A program made the position numbers and the translations under genes. Below are positions 52,524 through 60,557 of a stretch of DNA of 64,000 nucleotides, piece after piece (position 1 is the stretch's first letter; every line of letters starts with the position of its first letter). Origin of the DNA: Microbacterium murale. Lineage in GTDB: Bacteria; Actinomycetota; Actinomycetes; Actinomycetales; Microbacteriaceae. The notes under the pieces are model-generated. The model saw only the letters and a list, made by a program, of their open reading frames with translations. It ran no database searches and was not told the DNA's origin. Location of the stretch: assembly GCF_014635185.1 (NCBI RefSeq), contig NZ_BMCM01000002.1, forward strand, positions 310,001 to 374,000, written 5' to 3'.

Positions 52524-53480
52524 TCAGTCCTCCGTCAGGGCTGTGAAGGCGGTTTCGAGGGTCGGAGCGGTGATCTCGAGATCGTGCGCTCCAGCAATGA
52601 GAAGAGCGGATGCCGCGGCATCCGAGTCCGTGGCGCGCATGCTCAGGCGTCCGCCGTCGACGCGCACCTCCGTGATGCCGTCGGTGTCTTCCAGTCGGCG
52701 CACGAGATCGTCGGCGCCCGATGCGGGAAGCGTCGCGGCGAGCGTGCGTCCGCCGAGGTTGGCGCGCAGCTGCGCGGTGGGCGCGTCCGCGACGATCCGC
52801 CCGCGGTGCATCACGACCGTGCGCCGGGCGAACTGCTCGGCTTCCTCGAGGTAGTGCGTGGCGAAGATGATGGTGCGCCCGGCATCCGCATCGGCGCGCA
52901 TGACGTCCCAGAAGTGCCGGCGTGCGATGACGTCCATGCCGGCGGTCGGCTCGTCGAGCACGAGGATGTCGGGGTCGGCGACCAGGGCGAGCGCGAACTT
53001 CACGCGCTGCTGCTCACCGCCGGAGCACTTGACGATACGACGGCGCGCGAGCGGCTCCAGATCGGTGCGGGCCAGCACATCGGGCACACGGGAAAGCGCC
53101 TCGCGGCCGTGCAGGGATGCGATCACCTCGACGGTCTCGCGGACGGTGAGATCCGACAGCAGCCCTCCGGTCTGCAGCACGCCGGCGATCACACCCGCCT
53201 TGGCCGCCTTGGCCGGCTTCTCACCGAAGACCGCGACCTTGCCGCCGCTCGGATCGGCGAGACCCATCAGCATGTCGAGCGTCGTCGTCTTCCCGGCGCC
53301 GTTCGGCCCCAGAAGCGCGACGATCTCGCCTCGGCGGATGCTGAGCTCCAGGCCGTCGACCGCTTTCACGGTTCGCTCGCCCACCCCGAAGTGCTTGTGG
53401 AGGCCGTCGATCGAGACGGCTGTGCCGGATGCTGTGCCAGTGGATTTCGTGGGACTCAGAGTGTCCGCTGCTGTGCTCAT
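52524..53480 (-). CDS. ABC transporter ATP-binding protein (DrrA/CcmA-type)
   Basis: A 318-residue ATPase: Walker A LLGPNGAGKTT (about residue 57), signature KCSGGEQQRVKFALAL (about 152), Walker B ILVLDEPTAGMD and H-loop FATHYLEEAEQ. The C-terminal extension of about 80 residues is usual in drug-exporter ATPases. It is first in the operon; CAGGCT lies 6 bases before the ATG and GGGAG adjoins it. Confidence 0.93.
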   Translation of the reverse strand: MSTAADTLSPTKSTGTASGTAVSIDGLHKHFGVGERTVKAVDGLELSIRRGEIVALLGPNGAGKTTTLDMLMGLADPSGGKVAVFGEKPAKAAKAGVIAGVLQTGGLLSDLTVRETVEVIASLHGREALSRVPDVLARTDLEPLARRRIVKCSGGEQQRVKFALALVADPDILVLDEPTAGMDVIARRHFWDVMRADADAGRTIIFATHYLEEAEQFARRTVVMHRGRIVADAPTAQLRANLGGRTLAATLPASGADDLVRRLEDTDGITEVRVDGGRLSMRATDSDAAASALLIAGAHDLEITAPTLETAFTALTED

Positions 53481-53570
53481 GCTCCCAGCCTGGCGCCGAT
53501 GCGCGGCGGAATCCGGATGCCGGTGTCATCTGATCCGCGTGACAGATGTCATGCGAATCCCGCACCCGGC

Positions 53571-54416
53571 TCAGCCGGTGGGGACGCCGCCGAAGGTCCC
53601 GCCCGCATACGTCATCCCATCCGCACCGAGGGATCCGAGGATGTACTCGAGCGCGTAGCCATCCACATCCGCATCCGCCAGGCGCGGGTCACGCAGGCGC
53701 ACGTCTACTTCCTGCACCTGCTCCGGCGTCAGTCTCGAGACGTACAGGACCGGGTACTGATCGCCTGAGGTCTGTGCTTCCAGGAGGACCTCGGCGCTGG
53801 GGTAGTCGCGCGCGATCCGGATGACCTCGACGATGGCCTCGTCCGTCGTGCGGCTGGGGATGTGAACGATCCGAAGATGTTCCTCCTGCGCCTGCAGAGT
53901 GTATGTGCCGCCGCGCTCGAACAACGCAGTCGACGACACCTGTGTGAAGACATCCTCGAACTGTTCGAGACTCTCGACGGTGACGTAGTGCCAGCCCGCG
54001 GCGGCGACGACCCTGGTGGCACCGGGGACTGCTGCGGCCGCCAACGTCCCCGCGAGAGCGGATACGAACTGCTCTGAACCACCGGGCTCCAGGGAGACCT
54101 CCCATTTGGGTAGAGGTGCCACCTCTGGGTCGAGCACATCAGCATCGTCGGACTCAGCACGCAGTATCACCGTCTCAGGCTGCGCCGATGCGGCGATCCC
54201 CAGACGCTCAGCGAACTCGGTGACATCCTGGTCCACGGCGCGGTCCGTGATCACGACGAGCGTCTGCGGACCTTCGCTATCGCACAGGACCACCAACGGG
54301 TCAGCGCAGAGGTCTTCGATGCTCTCGGTGGTGCCGGACGCAGTGCACCCGGCGAACAGCAGCATGGCGACCGACAGGCTCGAGGTCAGGACTATGCGCC
54401 GCACACCGATGCTCAT
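53571..54416 (-). CDS. putative lipoprotein, unknown function
   Basis: A 281-residue protein with a lipoprotein signal (LLFAGC, Cys at residue 24) and an acidic mature part. I recognise no domain. A hydrophobic Ala-rich stretch (ALAGTLAAAAVPGATRVVAAAG, extent about 123-144) and later beta-like segments are the only marks. It starts 6 bases after the stop of the small membrane protein upstream, so the pair is co-translated and may form a complex at the membrane. Confidence 0.7.
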   Translation of the reverse strand: MSIGVRRIVLTSSLSVAMLLFAGCTASGTTESIEDLCADPLVVLCDSEGPQTLVVITDRAVDQDVTEFAERLGIAASAQPETVILRAESDDADVLDPEVAPLPKWEVSLEPGGSEQFVSALAGTLAAAAVPGATRVVAAAGWHYVTVESLEQFEDVFTQVSSTALFERGGTYTLQAQEEHLRIVHIPSRTTDEAIVEVIRIARDYPSAEVLLEAQTSGDQYPVLYVSRLTPEQVQEVDVRLRDPRLADADVDGYALEYILGSLGADGMTYAGGTFGGVPTG

Positions 54417-54422
54417 CCGGGG

Positions 54423-54926
54423 TCAGCCAGTCGTGCCGCGGGTGATCGTGACATCCATCGTTCCGAACGGGAACGGAGCGAAGATCGTCCCGGTGCCGTC
54501 CCAGTCCGTGATCGGGATCATCCTGAACCAGATCCAGCTGATGATGATCGAGACGACCACGAGGATCGCGATCGCTGCAGCCGCACGATCGAGCGAGCGC
54601 ACTGCGGATACCTCATCGCTTGAGCGGCGCAGCATCCTGGTGAGCACGCCGATGACGATTGCGATGATCGCAACGTAGATCAGGCCGCTCGGGCGGAGCA
54701 CGAGGGTGATGCAGCTCGGCGCCACCTCGGTGACGTTGCCATCCGCGTCGAGGAACGTGCCATCCGAGTTCATTCCACCAGGGCAATACCCCTTGCTCCC
54801 TGTCAGGGAGGCGCCGTACGCGAAAGCGGCCAGCGCGGCGACGATCATCAGACGACGGATGCGGGTCACGATCCGCGACCCAGGAAGCCCGGTCTTCGGC
54901 GTCCCTTCAACCGTTGACTGCGACAT
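54423..54926 (-). CDS. small two- or three-span membrane protein, unknown function
   Basis: A 167-residue protein with membrane segments at about 27-45, 83-100 and 118-136, and an external-looking loop with two Cys (GYCPGG and PSCITL) that may form a disulfide. No family is recognised. ATG 54926 is chosen for its AGGGGG ribosome site; the longer open frame upstream is not conserved. It forms an operon with the lipoprotein gene. Confidence 0.68.
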   Translation of the reverse strand: MSQSTVEGTPKTGLPGSRIVTRIRRLMIVAALAAFAYGASLTGSKGYCPGGMNSDGTFLDADGNVTEVAPSCITLVLRPSGLIYVAIIAIVIGVLTRMLRRSSDEVSAVRSLDRAAAAIAILVVVSIIISWIWFRMIPITDWDGTGTIFAPFPFGTMDVTITRGTTG

Positions 54927-54984
54927 CGGACCCCCTCGATCTGCTCGGTTCACCCTACCGAGCGCACGTCGACCAGTCCACAGG

Positions 54985-56850
54985 TCAGGCGGGCAGGAAC
55001 ACGCCTGACAGGAACGCGTCGAGCTCGGCCGGAGCATCCAGCGGCAGTACCGCGGCGACGTACTGGTCGGGACGCACGACCACGACCACGCCGTCACGGG
55101 ACAGTTCGCGCTCGGTGAAGATGTCGGTCTTCGACCAGGCGTTCGGGGCGGCCGTGTAGACCTTCTCCCAGTCGGTCAATCCGAGCGGCCCGGTCTTCGG
55201 CAGGAACAGCGACGGAGTCTCCAGCAGCTCGACGTCCTCGAACCCCTCCTGGTAGACGACCTTCGCGTCGAGCACGGCATCCACGTCGGCATCCGCCGGG
55301 GTGAACCGGGCGATGATCGGCGCGACGGCCGACGCCCACTCCCCCAACCGCGCGCCGGAAGCATCCGCGAAGGCATACACGCGCCAGCGACCATCGGCCT
55401 TCGCATGGTGCCCGAGATGCACGACGTTGCCGTCGCACACGCGCACCACCTCGGCAGACTTGAAGCGCCGCCCGAGAGGGAAGCCCGCGGCGAGCGCCTG
55501 GTGGTCGGAACCGCCGGTGATCTCCGACCGTGCGTACTGCGTCATGAACCCCGACGGGAACTCGGCGGTCGCGAGGTAGTAGTTCGACAGCTCCTGCGGG
55601 TCGGATATCTCCTCCGGCTTGCGTGCCATGAGTGACGACCACTCACGGTCGAAGTCGATCAACTGCTGCGCGACCGGCTGCCGCTCGGAGGAGTACGTCG
55701 ACAGCAGCGATTCGGGGCTGCGCCCCGTGAGCACCGCGCCCAGCTTCCAGCCCAGGTTGAACCCGTCCTGCATCGAGACGTTCATACCCTGCCCCGCCTT
55801 CGCGCTGTGCGTGTGGCAGGCATCGCCGGTGAGGAAGACGCGCGGTGCGCGCTCAGCGCCCAAAGCGTCGTCGAAGCCGTCGGTGACACGGTGGCCGACC
55901 TCGTACACGCTCGACCACGCGACCTCCTTCACATCCAACGAGTACGGATGCAGAATCTCATTGGCCTTCGCGATGACGGTCTCGATCGGCGTGTTGCGCA
56001 CCTGGTGGTTGTCGTTCTCCGCCACTTCGCCGAGGTCGACGTAGACGCGGCTGAGGTAGCCGCCCTCGCGCGGGATGTGCAGGATGTTCCCCGCCTGGGC
56101 GTTGATGGCGCACTTGGTGCGCCAGTCCGGGAAGTCGGTGTTGACGAGCACGTCCATGACGCCCCAGGCGTGCGCCGAGAACGCCCCGACGTGCCTGCGG
56201 CCGATCGCCTCGCGCACGCCGCTGCGCGCTCCGTCGCTGCCGACGACGTACTTCGCACGAATGGTGTGTTCCTCGCCCTCGCGCGATCCCGCGGTGTGGC
56301 GCACCCGCACCTCGACCGGGTACTCGCCGTCATCGTGGACGGTGAGGCCGACGAACTCGACGCCGTAGTCGGGGACGATGCGCCCCGGACCGTGTGCGGC
56401 CGCCTCGGCGAAGTAGTCCAGGACGCGAGCCTGGTTCACGATGAGGTGCGGGAACTCGCTGATCTTGAGCCCATAGTCCTCGGTGCGCGTGGTGCGGATG
56501 ATCTCGCCGGGATTCTCCGGGTCCGGACCCCAGAAGTTCATGTACGCGATGTTGTACGCCTCGGCGGTGATGCGCTCGGCGAATCCGAAGGCCTGGAACG
56601 TCTCGACGCTGCGCGGCTGGATGCCGTCGGCCTGACCGAGCACGAGCCGTCCCTCGCGCTGCTCGATGATCCGCGTCGTGACGCCAGGGAACTGCGACAT
56701 CTGCGCCGCGAGGAGCATGCCGGCAGGCCCGGATCCGACGATGAGCACGTCTGTCTCGTCGGGCAGGTCGGCAGGGCGATCGACGCCGGTGCCTGCGGCC
56801 GCGACGATGCGCGGGTCCTGCGAGACGTAGCCGTGGTGATGGAACTGCAT
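54985..56850 (-). CDS. single-component FAD aromatic hydroxylase (3-hydroxybenzoate 4-monooxygenase/phenol hydroxylase type)
   Basis: A 621-residue group A flavoprotein monooxygenase. The FAD motif is DVLIVGSGPAGMLLAAQ (about residue 34), the DG motif YVVGSDGARSGVREAIG (about 202), and the GD motif FLTGDACHTHSAKAGQGMN (about 350); the last 190 residues form the thioredoxin-like phenol hydroxylase domain. It would add an OH to a phenolic acid with NAD(P)H and O2. Beside the homoprotocatechuate genes, a hydroxyphenylacetate substrate is the natural guess. ATG 56850 has AGGAG 5 bases upstream. Confidence 0.88.
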   Translation of the reverse strand: MQFHHHGYVSQDPRIVAAAGTGVDRPADLPDETDVLIVGSGPAGMLLAAQMSQFPGVTTRIIEQREGRLVLGQADGIQPRSVETFQAFGFAERITAEAYNIAYMNFWGPDPENPGEIIRTTRTEDYGLKISEFPHLIVNQARVLDYFAEAAAHGPGRIVPDYGVEFVGLTVHDDGEYPVEVRVRHTAGSREGEEHTIRAKYVVGSDGARSGVREAIGRRHVGAFSAHAWGVMDVLVNTDFPDWRTKCAINAQAGNILHIPREGGYLSRVYVDLGEVAENDNHQVRNTPIETVIAKANEILHPYSLDVKEVAWSSVYEVGHRVTDGFDDALGAERAPRVFLTGDACHTHSAKAGQGMNVSMQDGFNLGWKLGAVLTGRSPESLLSTYSSERQPVAQQLIDFDREWSSLMARKPEEISDPQELSNYYLATAEFPSGFMTQYARSEITGGSDHQALAAGFPLGRRFKSAEVVRVCDGNVVHLGHHAKADGRWRVYAFADASGARLGEWASAVAPIIARFTPADADVDAVLDAKVVYQEGFEDVELLETPSLFLPKTGPLGLTDWEKVYTAAPNAWSKTDIFTERELSRDGVVVVVRPDQYVAAVLPLDAPAELDAFLSGVFLPA

Positions 56851-56909
56851 CGGAACTCCTTCGGTGTTCAGGGGTGGGGCGGATGCCGCGGCATCCGCCC
56901 CACGAAGGA

Positions 56910-58283
56910 TCAGGCCCTGGCGAGGCCGTGGATCGGGCTCACGGACTGCTCGTCCTCGTGGTCGGGACCGAGCGGAATGCCGCTGCGGTCGCGCAGCAGC
57001 AGCGTCGCGATGAGACCGATCAGCGTCATGCCCGCCAGATACCACGTCACCATCTCGGTCGAACCGGTCGCGGCGACGATCGCCGCCGCGATGGTGGGTG
57101 CGAACGCACCGCCGAGGATCGCGCCGATCGCATACGAGATCGAGACGCCGGAGAATCGGATGGATGCCGGGAACAGCTCGGTGTACAGCGCTGCCTGCGG
57201 TCCATATGTGAAGCCGAGGCCGATGGTGAGAATCGCGAGAGCCGCGAAGATCGACCCGATGTTGCCGGTGTTGACGAGAGGGAAGAGCAGGACCACACCG
57301 CCCAGCTGCATGATCCACCCGACGATGTACGTGTTGCGGCGGCCGATGCGGTCGGAGATCCATCCGGCCAGGAGCGTGGAGAGCAGCCAGGTGACGGCGG
57401 ATGCCGCAACCGCCCAGAGCACGGGGCCGCGCTCGAGGCCGATCGGCCCCTCGGGGTCGGTGGTGTAACCCTGGATGTAGCCGCCGGTGGTCATGTAGCC
57501 GATGGCATTGTTGCCAGCGAAGACCAGAGCTGCGATGAGGACGAGCAGCGCGTGCTTGCGGAACAGCTGCACGATCGGCATCTTCGCCTTCTCCTTGCGG
57601 GCGGCGAGCTCGGCGAACACGGGGCTCTCCTCGACGTTGCGCCGCACGTAGTAGCCGATCAAGATGAGCACGACACTGAGCAGGAACGGTATGCGCCAGC
57701 CCCAGGCGAGGAACTGCTCCCCCGGTGCGATCGCGGTCATGATCGCCATGACGCCGGATGCGAGCAGCAGGCCGAGCGGCACGCCGATCTGCGGCGAGGC
57801 GCCGAAGATGCCGCGCTTCTTCTTGGGCGCGTGCTCGACGGCCATGAGCACCGCGCCGCCCCACTCGCCACCTGCCGAGATGCCCTGCAGGATGCGCAGC
57901 AGCACGAGCAGGATCGGAGCGCCGACGCCGATGATCTCTGCGGTGGGCAGCACGCCGATCAGCGCGGTGGCGGCGCCCATCAGGATCAGTGTCCACATCA
58001 GCACGCGCTTGCGGCCGAGCTTGTCGCCGAAGTGGCCGGCGAGGAAGGCGCCGAGTGGGCGGAACAGGAAACTGATGCCGACGGTCGCGAATCCGAGGAT
58101 CACGGTGTTCGTGCCGAGCGCGGAGAAGAACAGCTGCCCGAAGACCAGGCCGACGGCCGTGGCGTAGATGAAGAAGTCGTACCACTCGACGGTGGTGCCG
58201 ACGACGGTCGCGAAGACGACGCGCCGGCGATCCGCGGCGCTGGCGATGGTGCCTGTCGGCGTGAAGCCGGGATGATCATTCAT
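56910..58283 (-). CDS. MFS transporter, MHS family, probably aromatic acid
   Basis: A 457-residue metabolite:H+ symporter of the shikimate/4-hydroxyphenylacetate type: GTTVEWYDFFIYATA (TM1), GHFGDKLGRKRVL (loop 2-3) and GGEWGGAVLMAVEHAP (TM4). ATG 58283 has a strong ribosome site (AAGGAG, 5 bases); the longer open frame overlaps the promoter. It is divergent from the ring-cleavage genes and shares their control region, so uptake of a hydroxylated phenylacetate is likely. Confidence 0.9.
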   Translation of the reverse strand: MNDHPGFTPTGTIASAADRRRVVFATVVGTTVEWYDFFIYATAVGLVFGQLFFSALGTNTVILGFATVGISFLFRPLGAFLAGHFGDKLGRKRVLMWTLILMGAATALIGVLPTAEIIGVGAPILLVLLRILQGISAGGEWGGAVLMAVEHAPKKKRGIFGASPQIGVPLGLLLASGVMAIMTAIAPGEQFLAWGWRIPFLLSVVLILIGYYVRRNVEESPVFAELAARKEKAKMPIVQLFRKHALLVLIAALVFAGNNAIGYMTTGGYIQGYTTDPEGPIGLERGPVLWAVAASAVTWLLSTLLAGWISDRIGRRNTYIVGWIMQLGGVVLLFPLVNTGNIGSIFAALAILTIGLGFTYGPQAALYTELFPASIRFSGVSISYAIGAILGGAFAPTIAAAIVAATGSTEMVTWYLAGMTLIGLIATLLLRDRSGIPLGPDHEDEQSVSPIHGLARA

Positions 58284-58328
58284 GGAAGCTCCTTGTGTGA
58301 CGACGTTGTCCGGGTGCGGATCTGATCC

Positions 58329-58376
58329 TTGCCACCCGATGTCAGGATGATATACGATTTCAAATACATCGCACAA
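58329..58376. promoter_or_regulatory. overlapping divergent promoters of the homoprotocatechuate cluster
   Basis: Plus strand: TTGCCA (58329-58334) and TACGAT (58353-58358), 18-base spacer. Minus strand: TTGTGC (58371-58376) and TATCAT (58347-58352), 18-base spacer. The two promoters overlap face to face. Between them, GATG (58346-58349)/CATC (58367-58370) and CGAT (58355-58358)/ATCG (58368-58371) are nested inverted repeats, the likely operator for the GntR/FCD regulator encoded downstream. Confidence 0.7.
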
Positions 58377-58409
58377 GAGCGATGCTTCAGACGCAAGGAG
58401 GCGCCTCAC

Positions 58410-59870
58410 GTGACGGACTCATTCGCCCGCCCCGGCAAGATCATCGCGGTTCACCTCAGCTATGCATCCCGTGCCGATCAGCGCGGCCGTCGGCCCGCCG
58501 ATCCCTCCTACTTCTTCAAGGTCGCAAGCTCCATCGCAGCATCCGGCGGCACCGTCGAGCGCCCGGCCGGCACAGAGCTGCTCGCCTTCGAGGGCGAGAT
58601 CGCCCTCGTGATCGGCACCCCGGCCCGCTACGTCAGCATCGACGACGCCTGGTCGCACGTCGCATCCGTCACCGCCGCGAACGATCTCGGCCTGTACGAC
58701 CTGCGTGCGAATGACAAGGGCTCGAACGTGCGCTCCAAGGGCGGCGACGGATACACACCGCTCGGCCCGGACCTGATCGATGCCCGAGCCGTCGACCCCG
58801 TCGACATCCGGGTCCGCACGTGGGTCAACGGCGAACTCCGCCAGGACGACAACTCGTCCGGCCTCATCTTCCCGCTCGCCCAGTTCGTCGCCGACCTCTC
58901 CCAGCACTTCACGCTCGAGACCGGAGACATCATCCTCACCGGCACGCCGGCTGGGTCATCCGTGATCGTCCCCGGCGACGTCGTCGAGGTCGAGGTCGAT
59001 GCGCCGAACGCACCGGGTGCGCCGACATCCGGACGCCTGGTGACCACCGTCACGCAGGGCGACGTGCCGTTCGACGAGACGCTCGGGTCACTGCCGGCGG
59101 TCGACGACACGCAGCGCACCGAGGGCTGGGGATCGGCCGAGGCCGCGGGCCTCGCCGCGGCGGAATCGACGACCACCCCGACCGGCCTCTCCCCCGAACT
59201 CCGCGCCAAGCTCGAGAAGGCGCCCACGGCCGGCCTCTCCTCCCAGCTTCGCAAGCGCGGACACCACTCCTGCTTCATCGACGGCGTCGCCGCCAACATC
59301 GCAGGGGCGAAGATCGTCGGCACAGCCCGCACGCTGCGCTTCATCCCGGCTCGCGAAGACCTCTTCAAGAGCCACGGCGGCGGATACAACGCGCAGAAGC
59401 GCCTGTTCGATGCGGTCGGCGAAGGCGAGATCATCGTGATCGAGGCGCGGGGGAATGCCACGACCGGCACCCTCGGCGACATCCTCGCACTGCGCGCGAA
59501 GGCCCGAGGCGCGACCGGCGTCGTCACCGACGGCGGCGTGCGCGACTTCGACGAGGTCGCCCGCATCGGCCTGCCGGTGTTCTCGCAGGGTGCGCACCCG
59601 TCGGTACTCGGCCGCAAGCACGTGCCGTGGGAGCTGGATGTCACCATCGGATGCGGCGGCGCGGCTGTGCAGCCGGGCGACATCATCGTCGGCGACGGCG
59701 ACGGCGTGATCGTGATCCCGCCGTCTCTTGTCGAAGAGGTCGTCGACGCTGCGCTCGCGCAGGAGGACGAGGATGCCTGGATTGCCGCGCAGGTCGAGGC
59801 GGGGCATCCGGTCGACGGTCTGTTCCCGTTGAACGCCGAGTGGCGCGCGAAATATGAGGCCCGCGGATGA
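58410..59870 (+). CDS. FAH-family hydrolase/isomerase fused to an RraA-like aldolase
   Basis: A 486-residue two-domain enzyme. Residues about 8-225 form a fumarylacetoacetate hydrolase domain: FEGEIALVIG and ANDLGLYDL give the Glu and Asp metal ligands, and LTGTPAGS is the family loop; in this pathway such domains (HpcE/HpaG) decarboxylate and isomerise the ring-cleavage product. Residues about 270-486 form an RraA/HMG-aldolase domain with GVVTDGGVRDFDEV, the Arg-Asp metal and pyruvate site. GTG 58410 has AAGGAG 9 bases upstream. A second FAH half is what enteric HpcE has instead. Confidence 0.85.
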   Translation: MTDSFARPGKIIAVHLSYASRADQRGRRPADPSYFFKVASSIAASGGTVERPAGTELLAFEGEIALVIGTPARYVSIDDAWSHVASVTAANDLGLYDLRANDKGSNVRSKGGDGYTPLGPDLIDARAVDPVDIRVRTWVNGELRQDDNSSGLIFPLAQFVADLSQHFTLETGDIILTGTPAGSSVIVPGDVVEVEVDAPNAPGAPTSGRLVTTVTQGDVPFDETLGSLPAVDDTQRTEGWGSAEAAGLAAAESTTTPTGLSPELRAKLEKAPTAGLSSQLRKRGHHSCFIDGVAANIAGAKIVGTARTLRFIPAREDLFKSHGGGYNAQKRLFDAVGEGEIIVIEARGNATTGTLGDILALRAKARGATGVVTDGGVRDFDEVARIGLPVFSQGAHPSVLGRKHVPWELDVTIGCGGAAVQPGDIIVGDGDGVIVIPPSLVEEVVDAALAQEDEDAWIAAQVEAGHPVDGLFPLNAEWRAKYEARG

Positions 59871-60544
59871 CCAAGATGCTCAGCAAATCGCAGCAGGCGT
59901 ACCACTGGATCAAGGAACGCATCGCCGGGCAGACCTACACCCCCGGCTACCGGCTGGTGCTCGGCGCCATCGCCGGCGAGCTCGACATGAGCGTCGTGCC
60001 GGTGCGCGAGGCGATCCGTCAGCTCGAGGCCGAGGGACTGGTGCATTTCGAGCACAACGTCGGCGCTCGGGTCGCGATGGTCGACGACACCCAGTACCGG
60101 CACAGCATGGAGGCCCTCAGCATCCTCGAGGGCAGCGCGACCGCGATGTCGGCCCGCCACCTGACCGCCGACGACCTGCGCCTGGCTCGCGCGATCAACG
60201 CGAAGATGATCGAGACCCTCGACCACTTCGATCCCCCGGCTTTCACACGGCTCAACCAGCAGTTCCATGCCGCCCTGATCGCCCCCTGCCCCAACCCTCG
60301 ACTGCAGGAGCTGGTGACGGTCGAGATGGCGCGACTGAATCGGCTGCGCGACTCGACGTTCAGCTACGTGCCCGGCCGTGCGCACGAGTCGGTGCGCGAG
60401 CACGAGCACATCGTCGCCCTGATCGAGAACGGTGCGCCGCTCATCGAGATCGAGCGCGCCGCCCGCGACCACCACTCGGCCACGCTCGACGCCTACCTCA
60501 CGAAGAAATACCCCGACGACGCCGTCGGCATGCACGTCCACTGA
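59867..60544 (+). CDS. GntR family regulator with FCD domain
   Basis: A 225-residue regulator: winged helix (AGELDMSVVPVREAIRQLEAEGLVHFEHNVGARV, extent about 38-71) and an all-helical FCD domain with metal-site histidines (FHAAL, HEHI, DHHSAT). FCD regulators bind small carboxylic acids. Its ATG overlaps the FAH-RraA stop (ATGA), so it is made with the enzymes it probably controls from the divergent promoter region. Confidence 0.9.
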   Translation: MTKMLSKSQQAYHWIKERIAGQTYTPGYRLVLGAIAGELDMSVVPVREAIRQLEAEGLVHFEHNVGARVAMVDDTQYRHSMEALSILEGSATAMSARHLTADDLRLARAINAKMIETLDHFDPPAFTRLNQQFHAALIAPCPNPRLQELVTVEMARLNRLRDSTFSYVPGRAHESVREHEHIVALIENGAPLIEIERAARDHHSATLDAYLTKKYPDDAVGMHVH

Positions 60545-60557
60545 CACCGGAGGAACC

